This document shows positions 24,852 through 39,087 of a DNA stretch of 64,000 nucleotides, piece by piece. Source of the stretch: Orthonyx spaldingii (lineage: Eukaryota > Chordata > Aves > Passeriformes > Orthonychidae); NCBI GenBank assembly GCA_013397795.1, contig VZTJ01006074.1, positions 1,497,099 to 1,561,098 on the forward strand. The letters run 5' to 3'. Both the position numbers and the translations under genes were made by a program. The notes under the pieces were generated by a model, which ran no database searches, had not been told where the DNA came from, and was given only the letters and a program-made list of their open reading frames with translations. How positions within the stretch are numbered: the first letter of the stretch is position 1; each line of letters begins with the position of its first letter.

Positions 24852-25090
24852 CTTACCTGGGGGGACCGTCTGGCCCACATAGCAGGGGGCCCAGGGGACC
24901 CCACGGGTTGGGAAAAATAGATACCCCCCAAGTTATGGGAAGGAATAGCTTCCCCCCGCCCAAGGATGCTTCATTCTATCACGTTAATATATTTTGAGTT
25001 CTCCATTCTGTTTGGCCCCTGCCTTCACCCAGAAGGAACCCCTCTCCCCATTGGCCCCCTAACCCCAGTCCCGCCTATTCCCCGCCCCCA

Positions 25091-25097
25091 TATAAAA
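25091..25097 (+). promoter_or_regulatory. LTR C TATA box
   Basis: TATAAAA lies just after CCGCCCCCA and about 60 bp before AATAAA. This is the best-formed core promoter in the window, though it is retroviral in origin. Confidence 0.7.
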
Positions 25098-25156
25098 CCC
25101 CTGGGTTCTGCCTGGTTTTCCTGTTTCTGTGCCCTCTTCACGTGTGGGGTTTTGAA

Positions 25157-25162
25157 AATAAA
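25157..25162 (+). terminator. LTR C poly(A) signal
   Basis: Canonical AATAAA, 60 bp after the TATA box of the same LTR. Confidence 0.65.
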
Positions 25163-25462
25163 GCTGCCACGTGGAATTTGCCAGCTGAAGGAACCTTCCT
25201 GCCTCTTTTATTCGCTGCTATATTAGAGAAGTTAGCCAGTTGTCGCGTGTCCTGGAGAGTGCCAGTCCTGCCCAGGCCCGAGGAGCCGAGAAGGCACTGT
25301 TCCAGCCGCCTGCCGTGACTTGCAGCTTTGCCCCGGACCCTGCAGCCGCGGTGGCGGCGAGTCCAGAGCGGCTTGGCCGAGTCCAGGCAGGATGCAGGCA
25401 GGAAACCCCCAGAAAGCCAGGCATCCTGCACTCCTCCCAAAGGGAAGACACCAACACTTACC

Positions 25463-28400
25463 TACAGCTAAGTATCATCAATTCATCTTACCCAAACTGT
25501 GTCTGGCTCTGGGAGTGCAGGCCTAAGTCCAGACACTGCTTACAATTGGTTTGCTCTGTGACAAAGGCAGCCCTTGGAGCATATTTAGTCTTTCTCAGAA
25601 ACAGAGGAATTCACACTGCAATTCACTGGGAAAAAGCATCTCTGCTGGTGCAGGAAAGTAGAATGCAACCCCTTGAGTCTTAATAATTCCTTGGGGAATG
25701 AAGTGCCAGTGATGTTGTCATAGACAGTACAGGAAGGCTGTAGTTTGCCCAGTCACCTGGGGTTATTTATGCACTCAACCTCACTTTCAAATCATTGTTG
25801 TCTCCAGAGCTCTGGGGTCCCCTAATCTTTACTACAATTTGGTTGCAAGGCACCAAATCCTTTCTTCCTTCAAATGTTTATGAGCTGCAACCTCTTATGA
25901 ATAAACAGCTCCCTCACAAAAGGGTTTCAATGGAGAAGATGTTTTACACTCTTACTTTGATCAGCGCATGGCCTGTCAGGATCAGTGATTAAAAGCCTCC
26001 ATGTTTCTTCAGGTTGCTCTCTGAGAAAACTTGGTGCTGAGAAAATCAGACCATATTTCTTCTTTGTTTACAGTGATGGCACTGACTTTTCATGGAGGAG
26101 CAGTTAATTTGAAGAGAACTTTGCTTTTATGGGACAATAGGTCAGGATGTCATACAACACTCTTCCTCTGCAGCCCCACGACAACGACTGGATAGTAGGA
26201 GGAATCTCTGCCTGACAGCCTTCCAGCGCCCAAACGGTTAGATATTCAGCTTTTGAGAGGTTTGAAGACAAATTTCAGGCTTTTCCTTCAACCCATAGTG
26301 AATGCATATAACTGGATAACAAGCAGTGTCCTTCTGAAGAAGGAGCTGCGGAAGCAGTCGGGCACCATGGTTAGGATGGCTCAGAGTGGCTTTGAATGTC
26401 CTGTACCCGGAGTTGAGCTGTCTGTGTGCCCTGCTGGCAGTTAGCAGAACACTGAGACAAGGGTTTCTCGCTCCTCTGGGGAAGTGCCCAAGACACTTGC
26501 TGGCATGTGCAGCCATGAGGTGATGCCAGGGTTCCTCGCCTGTTCAAAGTGCTGCCACTGAAATGCTGGCAGCAGCCACAGCCTTCCCTCCCATGTGCTC
26601 AGCCTGATCTCTTTCTCTGTACACCTGGTTTGGGCTGATAGCATTTCTCAAGGACAGGGAAGTCCCCTGGCTGTGCCAGTCCACTCCTCAGGCTGTTGGG
26701 TTCTAATTGCTGGGGTTGGGTAGGGGCAGCTTGGCAGAAGCCTTACAGCCAGTTGCCCAGCAGGCAGAGGGAGCTTGTTCTTTGCTAAGGGAATGTTTTG
26801 AGGCAGAGCTGCAGCTGGACAGTCCTCCAGCACATGGGCAGGCAATGTAGTGTTGACAGAATGTTGCCAGTCACAGTGAGCAGGGTGGACAAGACCATCT
26901 CTGACAGGTGACCTCCACCTGTTTCGCAGGGGACTGGGGGCATGAGGAGACCACAGCAGTATCGCTGCGTGCCCACTGGCTTCCTTGAAGTGGGTCTTGA
27001 AGTGGGGTACAGAAAATACGATTTTTGCAATCTGCATGGGTACAAAGGGCAGTGCTGCTGCATGTTGTTTTAGTGTCCACCCTTCCTACTCACTTTGTTC
27101 TTTTACTGCCCTCTGAGAAGGATGGTTGGACCTGTCCCACAACCTCATACATCAGGGACAGTGGAAGGGAGCCTCACCCAGCATGACAACAGAGATGCCC
27201 CCAGCTTTGTGTCCAAACCCTGGACCCTGACCCAGTCAAACCCTGGACCTCCTAAAAACAAGATTTGTTCAAAATCAGTGGGGAGAGATAAACACACTTG
27301 GGAGTGGGGAATCTTCCCACCAGTCTTAGATGCTGATTGCAGAGGAATCCTTCTCCAGCTATGCCTTGTTGGCTGTGGACAGATGCCAGCTGACTGTTTC
27401 AAAGAAGGCAGCAACTTCTGAAAGGATAAATTTAGATTAAGCCAATTCCCTCCTGAGAGCATAAGCTTGCATAGCTGTTGTCTGGTCCTTATGTTTTAGT
27501 AATGTCGTATTCCCCTCTCTGAAGGCTAAAGAGCACATACTCCTACTCTTTTTCGGTGATTGCTCAAAGACTTTCCTCATTCTGGGCGACTGCTTGAAAA
27601 ATCATCCAGCTGAGGGCAAGAAGGGAAAGTGCAAGAAAGGAGAGAGAAGGAGCTGGAACTTTGAAGAGTGGCACAGGAAAGTAGAACAGGAGTCATTGTC
27701 CACAGAAATATTTGTTTATTCTAAGTAACTATGCAAACACAAGACACAGCTGTTGGCTTTAATTGCGGAGACTGTGATTGATAGCAGTCCCCATCTGTAA
27801 CCTGTGAAGGGATTATTTTACAGCTTTTTAGAGTCTTATTAAGGACTTTTAAACTTTATTCCAGGGAAACTGTTCAAAAGGCAGACTTTAGTCACAAACA
27901 CTTTTTACGTTTTAAACTGAACAGAATCAGTGCAAATTTACTACTAAGAAAAAATTTGAGTCCCCAAATTATTGATGTACAAGTGAAAATGAAATTAGTA
28001 GTGAGTATGAAGTAGACTTTATCTGTGTCTAAGGACTGCATTTGCAGTAAATAACAGATTGGATAATATTATTTACAGGTCCATGAACAGTTTCAGTAGA
28101 AATGAAACAAAACCCCAATAATCATACGGTAGAGTGATTCAGTGTGAGCTGCTTATTGTCAAGTGTTTTAGTTAGGATTTTAGCGCCTGAGCACTTACAA
28201 TACTCGGCTTCATTAGAACTTCTGCTTTTAATATTTTTTTAAAAAGCAGCAAAGGAATTGTTCTGGCTTACCAGGCACCTGATATGGATTGTTTATATAC
28301 AGCCACAGATGTTTTATTTAAAAGCACATGTGAAAAGCCCCTGTGTATTGAAATCAAAGGTGAAGAGGAACTAGAAAGTGCCTGCATAAGGGAGGGCTTG

Positions 28401-31400
28401 GCCAAGCAGAGAGTTGCTTTTTGGGGAGGCCAGATTTAGGAGCATTGGTCAGAGATGATCTTGTTCTTTTTTACGCTGGGCTGGTGCAGCCTCAGTGCTC
28501 AACAGATGCCTTTAGCTCTCTTGGCAGACCTCATCTTGCGTGCACCCTGTGCTTTGCCATGATGCACCTCAGTGCATGGAAACAGCCCGAGACCTCCAGT
28601 TACCACAAGTGGGGAGCAGAGAGTGCTCAGGAGTGAATGTGGTGGCTGAGCAGTTTCTCACATGGATGTAGCAGCAGATCTTTTAAGTAGCACCCCCAAC
28701 TCTCCCTGCCTCTCACTGCTGCACCTCTGCAGGAATGAGGAACTGCCCTGCCTTTCTGCCCCACCACTTTCCCCACTTTGCTGATTTTTTTGAGATTTCC
28801 ATATAAAACCTTTCTTTCCTTATAAAACCTCTTTGCCTAAATTAGGAGCAATTAAAAGGCAAGAAATAAAGAATCTTACAGAGAAACTGGGACCCAATGC
28901 AGAGCACAGCAGACAAGCAAATCTTCTGCCAAGTGTTTTCTCAGTACTGGCCAAATTCTTGCAAACCCTGACAAAATAAGCGTATGCCAGCCAACTTATG
29001 GTTTGGTTTGTGAACAGGAGTAGGGCTCTTAATTCTGCACATGTTCATGTATGTGAGCAACTCCTTGCATCTGTGGAGGGCTGCCGAAAATGCCTGCAAT
29101 TGTAAACTGCCTTTAATGTGTAGGAATTGGACCTTTTTATGGCCAGATTGCCTTTGTTATCTGCTGGGAAAATCTTCCTACATTAGTTTCTCCCTGTTCT
29201 CTCAGAAAGGCTGCATAACTGCCCAAGCAATCTCTGCTGGCTTTCCGGCAGCTCTCCTTCCCTCTGCTTTCATGTGCTAATGTGCTAAGGGGGAATCATG
29301 ACAGGGCCCAAGGAGTAAAGTTGCTTTTCATCACATTTCACATCTGAATTAAAATGAGCCTACAGATCCTCACATGAAGCAGGTACCAGCCGTCTGTAGC
29401 AGGGGGAGCATGAAGAGCTCTGCCCTCTCTCTGGAGAAGCAGCCCTAGGCTTCTTTCCTCACTAACCACCCTCCAGACCAAAGTCTGTCTCTCACCTTCA
29501 CTGAACTTCTCCACCACTGCCACCCTCAGCTGTTCTTGCAGCATGGATTCACTTGCCTTACCCAGAGGTCCATGGATATACAGATGTAGCTTGGCTACAG
29601 ACAGGGCAGGTGCCCACAGCATGGCAAAAGTGATGGGAATGGGGAGAGAGGCACTCAGTGCATTATAGGCAAGGGTTTATAGGTAAGAGTGGTGTCACCT
29701 ACATGCAAAACAGAAGGTCTGCAACCAGGGCAGAGCTGGGCTCCACTATGGTTTTTACATGAGCAAACAGACATTGCAAGTACCTTGCAAGGCTCATGGT
29801 GATAGAAAATGACTTTGAGGTGTCTTTTGGCAGTCCATAGGGTCTGACAACCCATAACCTCAAGTGCCTGTTGCCTGTAAAATGTGCCTGTGGTGACTGG
29901 GCATCAGGGGCACTGCTCAGACCCCGCTTCCGACCTTGGGTCTGGAATGGCACCTGCCTGACCATATGCATCCACCAGAGTTAGGGACCCAGCCCAGCCT
30001 GGGGATGGGGACTGCAGGGGCACCAGTGTGGATGCGAGGGATGTTGTTGCTGCTCTCTCCTCTTTCACACCTCTTGCTTCTTACTTGGCAAATGGATTTT
30101 TTGTTTTTACTTTTCAAAAAGACTCTTGCACTCCTCCCTGTTGCAGGCAACTGGAAACCAGGCATTTTGTTGCCATGGGCAGAACTGGGCTTTCCTGTGG
30201 TGCTAACCAGGCTATTCAAACCTGTACGTAAGTCAACTTCTATAACTGGGTCCACCCCAGATGTTCAGATCAAGCTGTAGCATTCACTCTGGGTGGCTGG
30301 ATTAAATTAGTGGATAATTTAATAGGAGTGCTAAGTCCTTATGATAACAGGTAATGTGCAGCTTTATCTTGTAATACTTTTAAGGGAAGTTTAGAGCTCC
30401 TAAAGTTAGTTATTTCCACATCACTGTAATAACAGTCTTGTTCCCCTTGACTTACAGGGCAGAATAGTCAGGATTTTTTTCCCAGGTTTATGTCTGGGTT
30501 TGTATGTTTCAGCAAGTTAATTATAAGGGGTAGATTTACCAGAAAATCTGTTGGCTGGGTGATAGCGTGGCCTGAGCATCTGGGGATGAAAAAGGAAGCA
30601 CAGAGTCCTGGGACTGTGAGAAGCAGTGTGCTACCTGTGGTGAAAGATAAAATACCTGGAAATGGACCTTCATTTTTCTCTGAGGTGAAAGAAAAAAAAC
30701 CACCCCGAGTTTGAAACACCCTTCTAGGAGTCATGAGGATGACAGAGAGAAATTCTGATACAGTCTCCTTTTCCTTTTCTGCCAGCAGCTTCATTTAGTG
30801 GCTTTCCCTGTGATATCTGTCTATTCTAATGATCAGGCACTTACAGGCTAAGTAGTGCAAATTTTTACGTTTCAGACTACTGATGCATCCAGAAATGCAG
30901 TAGAAAATTATTATTTTTGATGACCTATCTCAGGTGGAAGTGAAGAAAACCTGAAATTAATTCTTGAACTCTAATTTTATGTCTTATCTTAGCCCACAGG
31001 AACCATCCATTTCTGACCATATTGTATAAAATCTTAGGTCTCCTGGGACAACTTCCTCAAGTCCACACAACCTGTCAGTTTTCATATGCTGGAGGAATGC
31101 TTTAAACTGAATGTTTCACTGATATTTGTGACATATATACATCAACACATTGAACTCTGTGTGAGTGTGTGGATGATGTCACATATTGATTCATAAATGC
31201 TAATGTAACTGTTCTCCAGTTATCAGTCTTACCCTGGATAATCTTCATTGGCTCCTCTCTTGTGTAGAATCAGTGAAACCTTTTTTTTTTTGTACTTTTT
31301 TCATGGCTGTAACTGTGGAAGTTTACTTTTAAATATGTATTTGTTTCTTACATTCATAGGAGAGCATAGTGAGACTGTGTGAGATCAACTACATGTCTAC

Positions 31401-34090
31401 TTGTTCAAAACTCTTAATCTGAAGAGAACCATGTCATCCTAGATATTTATATTTGCACTAGCTCACATCCTAATATTTTACCCAAGCAATGTCTTTAAGG
31501 CAATGCTGCCCTCATGGCAGTGATATAAAAATTTGATCCGTTTGATGTAGAAATCAAGGATGTTTTGTGCAGGGAGGGGTTGCATGCAAATCACTTTCAT
31601 TTTTCCCAGAGATAATGGTTATTCTGTCATTGTCCATTGATACACTAACAACATAGAACTGAAACGATATGGATTGGTGCTTTCTCTAAAAATACAGAGG
31701 AGCCATTAGCAGGGATGTGGGTGTTTCATAATACTCTCATATTTACTTCCAGCATTAGGCGTGGTCACTGCTCAGAAATCTGCATATCTTTATGCTCTAC
31801 TATGACATGATGCTAAAGCACCAACATTTCCAGGAATTTAAGAGAACAACTAAATCCTGGGGAGAGGCTTGCTAACTTCACGCATGCTTACCTTGCTTAG
31901 AGAATTATATGGGTTATTTGCTTCATGCAGTGAGAACCAAATCTTCATTCTGCAGCTGTCTGCTTCAGTGGGAGTCTTGGTTGGGGAAAGACTTCTGAGT
32001 TTTTCTGGTCAGACAGAAGTTAGTTCTTTTATAGGATCAGAGAAGCATGCAGTTCTGTGTGCAGCAATTAAATATCCCTCTCACTGTGCAAGAGGCAAAC
32101 CATCATTTTAGATTAGTTCTCTTTTAGATGTTTTTCCCTTTGCCATTAGAGTAATTTAACCTTATCCCTTCCTGAGAATCCTGATTTGCTTTATGCCAGG
32201 GGGGCGGATATGTGTGTGCTTGCTGAATATGTGTCATATGCTATCCTGCCACGGAGCATTAGTGAGCAATGCTTTTACACAGACTGCAGGGCCCATTTTG
32301 CCATCAAAAAGGCAAAACGTGTGTATGTAGGAGGAGGGAAAAGATATATGAATTACAAAAAATTCGTATCTCTGAAATGTGGCTTTACAGCTGTCAGAGT
32401 ACATGTAATGTTTGCAGCCTCTTATTGCCGTATACGAAGTGGTTCCATAGCCTGAGGAAGAACAGATTGGAGCTGCAGAAAAGGCACCCACGTGTGTGTT
32501 CATGCCCTTCCTACACCAGCACTGCATTTCAGAGAGCAGAGAAATTTCAGAGGATGGGTAGAAAAGGATGAACACATCTTCCCAGCAAGTTGTGGAAACA
32601 AGGTGAATGGTGCCCGTCAAATTAACCACGCCCAAACTACCTTAGGCTCAGAAAAATCACGTCCAGATTTATCACTGTATTTTGAAAGCCTTCTAAAGAA
32701 GACCAGACACTGCTCCATTTTTCCATTGGTCTTCTTGTAGATGCTGACAATCACAGTCTTATTTTCACTTGCTAGACATTCACATGAGGGTGAGCTTAGA
32801 GAGAAGAGGATGTATCAATTTCAAAACAAATAATTTTTTTTTGTCCAGCAGCTCTTCTGTCTAAATAAGGTGGTCTTTACCAAATGTCTTGAAAAAGTTT
32901 GGGATATTCTCCTCAGTTGTTCACCTGTTGACACCCTTACATATATGGTTCTAGTGAACTTATGTTTCCCGTTTGCTGTTTTAAATCACCATACATGAAT
33001 CTTGAATTTTAGATTTCAGACTCACAGTTCCCATTGGGAATGTTTGTGAAGAACTAAAGGTCATTTTATCAGTGACCTAGAATGGAAAATAATCTTTCTG
33101 TTTTGGAGCACTTCTGGTTCCACTGGTTTTCCCATTTTGAGGCAGAATAATCTTGTTACAGTTGGAATTGATGGTAAGCCATAGAAAGTCTCTCAAACCA
33201 GAAGACACCTGCACAGGAGAGAAAAGAAGCCCTCTAGCAGCCTAACTGCTGTATTTCAGTGTGTGCTAACTTCACATTGCATGTGCTGACAGTTCTTGAC
33301 CACTTGAGGGTCAAGGAATAAATTGCTACAGAAAATTGTTGACAATTTGAGCTAATGAATAAATTTAGGGTCATGATCCCTTCAATGGAACTACTTGGGG
33401 AGTTAATTTTTCTGAATGCATAATTTTCTCAGCTTCACTGGAGAAGCAACACAAAAATTGGATTGCCATTTCTTTCCAGAAGAGAAGAGAAGCAGAGGCT
33501 ACATGAAACCACAATCACTGGTGTCAAAGACACCTAGAAGAGTTTCACCCTAATCTCTCAGTAAGTTTCTGGTAAAAGAAAACATGAAACAGGGGATAAG
33601 CAGTGACAATATCAGCCTTAAAATACAGTTTATTCCAAGCACTTCATTTTATTAGTTCATTTAGCGTTCATTTTAGTAGTGAATCTGATCTAAAGAATTT
33701 GATCCAAACTCCATCCTATCTACACATGAAAGCTCCTCCCTTGAGTCAAATTATGCTTCAACCTTCAGCATGCATGTCTGTCCGGGAGAGACAGTGACAC
33801 AACTTCGAGTCTTGCAGCTAACCCAGCTGCCTTGTCATTGGGCATCTGGCAACTTGAGCTGGACTTTGCAGTGTGCATATTCCCTTCTGTCCTAGGTTGT
33901 CCCACTTGGACATAATTAAACCGTACTGTAAAGTAGAAGGTTTCTATTTGTAGTCAAGGTGATCTCTGTGAACCTGGAAACTGCTCCTTAGAGCATCTAC
34001 CAAGGCAGATTAAGCCAGCCTACTGACTTATATTGCATTCAATTTACAAGACTCATAAACCTCCAAGATGAAATTTTTTTCTCTGTGGTG
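25463..34090. other. Unique non-coding DNA, 8.6 kb
   Basis: The longest stretch here without a recognised repeat. Frames of 100-129 codons (for example minus 26648-27037 and plus 29936-30280) have no known domains and overlap antisense frames. The part 27700-28330 is complex, with forkhead-like TGTTTATT and octamer-like ATGCAAA words, but conservation cannot be judged here. Confidence 0.5.
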
Positions 34091-34367
34091 ACCAGTGGTA
34101 GGACCTAAGGGAATGGCCTAAAGTTGTGTCAGGGAAGGTTTAGTTTGGATATTAGAAAAAGGTTCTTCACCCGGAGGGTGGTTGGGCACTGGAACAGGCT
34201 CCCCATGGAAACGGTCACAGCACCAGCCTGACAGAGTTCAAGAAGTGTTCTGAAAATGCTCTTGGGCACAGGATGTGACTCTTGGAGATGCTGCTGTGCA
34301 GGGCCAGGAGTTGGACTTGATGATCCTTGAGGGTCCCTTCCAACTCAGCTTATTCTGTGATTCGTTT
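34091..34367 (+). mobile_element. CR1 3' tail, about 277 bp, well preserved
   Basis: The sequence follows the CR1 3' region closely: TTCTTCACCCGGAGGGTGGT, then GGGCACTGGAACAGGCTCCCC, GACAGAGTTCAAGAAG, GGGCCAGGAGTTGGACTTGA and GGTCCCTTCCAACTCAG. It ends in ATTCTGTG (34352-34359) plus a degenerate octamer. It is non-coding and on the plus strand. Its terminal sequence differs from the GGGACCTTAAAGATCATC subfamily seen elsewhere in the window, so at least two CR1 subfamilies inserted here. Confidence 0.93.
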
Positions 34368-37300
34368 AAGTGTCCACAAATCAAACTCAAAAGCTTTCAT
34401 TATAAAGAAATTACCATACTTATATCCTTGCATTCCCTCAGTTATTTTTAGTAGCCCCCTCAGCCACTCCACTGGTCCTTATTTTCTTTATCCTAGAATG
34501 GCATGAGATCAAACTCAAACTGTAGTGTGCACATTACACATCAGGATCACAGCAAGAGGCAGAAGTGGACACAAAAATGTTTGTCAGTGCAAAAATAAAT
34601 GACACATCTGCTTGGAGGCAGAGAATCTTGGTAGATCAAATAAATCTTTTCCCCTAACAGTCTTGAAATCCGTCAAAATAGGATGCATACAATAAAGGTG
34701 TAATCAAACACTTTATTTCTTCCTGTTGTGGCTGCCTGTGTTTCTCCAGTTCAAAGTTAGCCTCCAAACTACAGAAAGTTGCTTTTGGTTCTCCAGAGGT
34801 GTAATTGCTAGTGCTTTCCACATTCCTTTACAGTAACTAGTTGAAAACCATGTATCTGGGGCCTTCTAATGAAGCCTCTAGGTATTTCATTGGAGCTTAA
34901 AATGCTTTTATTACAAAAACATCCTTTGAAACTGATTGCTACAATTGTTCTTTTTCCTTGCAGAGTGTAGGTTTGCTTGGGTTTTTTTCTGAGAGAGAGT
35001 ACTTCCATCTGCTGACGATAATTGCTAGACATTACTGGAGAGCTGCAGTATCTGCCTTCACTGACTTCTGGACTGCGGATGTCTCCTCTTTTATTATATG
35101 TGTACATACATTTGTATGTATATATGCATATTGCATATCCTTCAATGTGGAGATGTGGTTTGATGATGTGTTAAAGCTCAAACACGTCTAGGACTTGGTG
35201 AAAAATGCCTTGAACCTCTCATACAAAATGTCAGGTGTTTATAAACTCCTTCTGCCTGTTTCAAATGTGTTCAAAGCAGTTTGATGGATTAACTTTCTGT
35301 CAGTAGACTTTATGCTTTGTCAGTATTGCCTGTCCAAATCCAACTGTTATTGCAACAGTTTTTGCTGTTCTTTCTAACTCCTGCTCATTGCCACCCAGGA
35401 TCATGCCTCCAGTTGCTGTAAGTTTTAGGCCTTGTGATTCCACTTTTTTTTTGCTCTTTGCCTCCACTGGGCTTTTGTTAACTGTATCTGCACTGAGCTT
35501 TCTTCTGCAGCTGATGTCTGCAATGCACCTTTCCTTGATTACTCTTCTTTGAATGAGATCTCCTGTCTTCTATTAGAATTCTGCACTACTGAAAGACTGG
35601 ATTTTCCAAAATGCCTGCTGCAGCAGCCAATGCAATAGCCATCCCACACATATTGTATGTGTATACAACATTCTTATCTTCCTGGTCCAGCCTTACCCAA
35701 TGGAGTCCTGACTAGATAGAGGCAGAGGTTTTAATCCTTCTGGATGTCAGGCTAGGAAGGCTGTTTTGCAACAAGATGCCACTTTCTGAATCATAGCTGC
35801 AGAGATGCTTTAGCAAAAACAGTGAGGGAAAGGCACAGAGGCAAGGCCAGCTGTACTTAGAGGACCTACAAGAGGACTGGGGTTGTCAGTGGCCAATCTG
35901 GCATCAGGGCAGGGAAGGCTGGCCTGTACTACAGCAAGTCTGACTGAAACCTGGCAAGTGAGGAGAAGCTGTTTTCTGAGTTCAGGAACAGAGCCAGTCC
36001 CCCATATCCCCACAAAAGGGGAAATCTAAAGACAAGGATGAGAGTTCTGAGGGAGAGAAGGAGAATGGTTGGGAATCTCTTTAGTTCTCAGGTGTCCACA
36101 GAAAGGTCCAGAAACAGGACAGAGCCACCAGCCAAGGTAAAAGGCTTATTCCCCATATTTTCTCCTCCATCTCTTGAACATTTTGTTTCAGGAATAGCAT
36201 AGCACTGATACCTCTTCAACTTCTCGTGTCTACACAGCTTCTGATCTCTGACCAGAGCCAGGAATTCACAACAATACTCTTCGGATCCCAAACATGTACA
36301 CCTGTACCTCTTTACCTGTCTGAAGGGTTCTCCCAGGCCCATTACAGCAGCTGATCTGCAGCATCTCCTGGAAACATCTGCCTGGCCCTCTAGCGTCAGG
36401 TTTCTGTGAAAACCAGCTGCCCTCTGGTCCCAGAGATGTTCCTTTGGCTGGTGATATGAGAGGTACATATCAACTTTTAAAACACTTGTATGCATGTGTG
36501 TACATAGATATATGTGTACATACAATGCACAGCAGTGATGACAGTTTGACTGGAAAAAGGCTTTGATGAAGTGGAACTACCCTGTGCCTCTACTTAACCC
36601 TTCCTGATCCTCACCAATCATTCATCCATTATCAGCTTATGTATCACAACTCACACCATTGCACTGCAACTCAACAGAGAGCTGCATTGGTTCCTGTACT
36701 GGCCCTAGGATGGAATGATTGCACTGCTAAGGTCTCCTACTGCTCAGCTGTCCAGAGACTTGAGCCAATCTAGAGACCAGCTCTGCCTCTCCTGGGAACA
36801 TGATGGCTCCAAAATATCGGGAGGTATCTGGTGTGAGTCACCCCTGCCTGTCTCCCTGGTGAATCAGAGGCACAGTGCAGTGAAACTTTTGCAGAAGGAC
36901 AGCTGCCCACAGAGCTGGCCCAGGCAGCTGAGAGATGCTGGCAGCAATCGTCCTAAAATAGTGCAGGATGGGAATACAGCTGGGGTGTGGAGGGTGGCTG
37001 CTTTCATTTTCTTGCTTGAGAAGAATAGAAACCTGTGGTTGAAACCAGAAAGCAAGGCCCAGGTGCACCCCACATCCTGGAGGCTGTTTGCTCTGGGGTC
37101 ACCCAGCACTGAGTTTACTGTGGGAGGCAGGAGCTTCCTGGTTGTTCATGGGGAGCATGTTCTGGGTGAACACTATTCACAGTTTGGAGCAGAGGTTTCT
37201 GCTCCTGCTGTTGTATGTCATACTCGTGAAGTGGGATGAGCATTGGGAGATACTTCAGGTGGTGGAGGCATAACAGTGTTCAGCACCTGGCATCCCTTGT

Positions 37301-39072
37301 GCTTTTAAACACCCTCTCCAATCTTACAGCCTAGACCAAATCAATAATGCAGCACTAAGTCTGCCAGAGGCTCTTTTGGAGTGGTGGAGGTGAGATGATT
37401 CTAAAAGCGCTGTAAGATAACCATAAGGATTTCTAGTCCTACCTGCTAAACTGCCTCCATCCCTTCTCCGCCACAGTTCACTGTTCCCCAAGTTTTCCAG
37501 GTGGAAAGCTCTTTCTTTTTTTCCTCCATGTTTGCATTTTCTTTTCATTGAAACCTTGTGATCTCTATTTAAACAGTGCTGAGATTATTATTTCTGAGGA
37601 TGGGATATCAAGGATTACAGAAAGCCTGGAACTAAAAAGGTGCATTTGAACATTGTAAGAAAAGCAGAATATGCAGAGAGACTGTTATCCTTCTCATTTC
37701 TGCACAGTTCAGAATTATAACCAGCACCCCCAAGAAGTGTCTGATGCAGTAGTAATTAGCCAGGACTTCCCCAAATCTCAGTGGTGTATGCTGCTACAGA
37801 GATAGCTGGTCCCACCTGTCAAAGTCCCACCAGCTGTCTTCTCTTCCTGATGCCATAAATATTGCTCTGAATTATTGCTTAGGTGAAGGGGAACCAGGTG
37901 AGATAGTGGGGAATGATTCCTGTCTGACCCTCCATTGTGTCAAACGCAAACCAATTTCATCTTGTCATCCTCAATAAAGGATACAAATAAACCAGAGGTT
38001 TTGCTTTCCATTACTTGCCTTCCCTTCTCTGGATGGCACTGCTCTTTTCTTGAGATCTTCTTGTTCTCTGTAACAGTTTTTCTTTCAAATTGGGTTATAA
38101 TACTAAATGTGGCAATGACTTTCAGCTGGATCATAAGACAAGGATATTTAATGGGTCATGCCCAGTATCCAGTGTAGAAAGCAAATGTTAGACCCAACTG
38201 AAAATGAGAACATGTGGAAACAAAGTAAGGTCATAGCTGACATAGTTTGTTCATCAGGTTAAAAAACCTGGTCTGTAATTTACCAAACAGCCCTGAGAAG
38301 TTTCTTGAAGATGAAAGCAATAGAATTAGAGAGGAAATATTCAAAACACACAAAATGTGATAAACAGGATTTTGCTACACAGAAGTTAAACCTAATGAGT
38401 TTGAATTTGGACAATTTGTATTTCAGAATGACATCTAATTCTGCATCAGAATCCCACTGCCTATCTTGTGAGGTCAACAGAAACTTATTTTTTGAGCCTG
38501 TATCCCTTGGGGTCTGTCTGAAGTCTCCAGCTGAACATGGCACAGCTGTCCCTCATGGTCTGGAGGATTTGTGCCACAGCACAATACATTTCAAATACAC
38601 CTCAGCTGAATCCCCTTGGTTCAGAAGTCCTCTCAGTAATATTTCTACTAAGAGGAAACAACAAAATGAAGCTCAGACTCCTGTACCTGTAGCTCAATTT
38701 CTTACTCTTCAACTCTGACTCAGGAGGGGACAGTTAACCAGGTTATTTTTGTGAGGGTGGGATGAAGGAGGAGGAGATACCTATGAAAATATTCAAAGCT
38801 GCTCTGATGGGGATGTGAAGTGTTGGGGCAAAAGAGCCAGAGAAACACCAGATTGTGAGGACGAGGATGGCTTAATAGGCATATCAGCAGCTTTTCTGCA
38901 GCAGCATGACGTTTTATGAAAATGAAAAAACTCAAACACCTTATGACTCCCTTACCACCCTGACAGCCATAAACTAGATCTCACAGATGAAGTACTTGAA
39001 ATGTTCCTCTCCTCCTTCTACATATGGTCCCAAACCACAACAGGATGTTTCTATTTATGGAAATCTAATATT

Positions 39073-39087
39073 ACACACACACACACA
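39073..39087. repeat. (AC)n microsatellite
   Basis: A pure AC run of about seven units. Confidence 0.9.

Larger units (their letters stand above)
24858..25456 (+). mobile_element. Solo LTR C, 599 bp
   Basis: A perfect 6-bp TSD, CTTACC, lies at 24852-24857 and 25457-25462. The LTR begins TGGGGGGACC and ends GACACCAACA. A CCATTGG box and a C-rich GC-box-like stretch precede a strong TATATAAAA-type box (TATAAAA at 25091-25097). AATAAA follows at 25157-25162, then a long GC-rich U5. This order fixes the plus orientation. No internal ERV sequence adjoins it. The open frames of 79-147 codons in 25138-25683 overlap the LTR and are open on both strands because of its GC content; they are not genes. 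Confidence 0.9.

Noticed and set aside
25138..25683. Several overlapping frames of 68-147 codons on both strands
   Set aside because: They lie mostly in the GC-rich U5 of LTR C; GC-rich DNA has few stops.
36715..37239. 174-codon plus-strand frame
   Set aside because: No domain, antisense frames open at 36838-37109, and no promoter or splice support.
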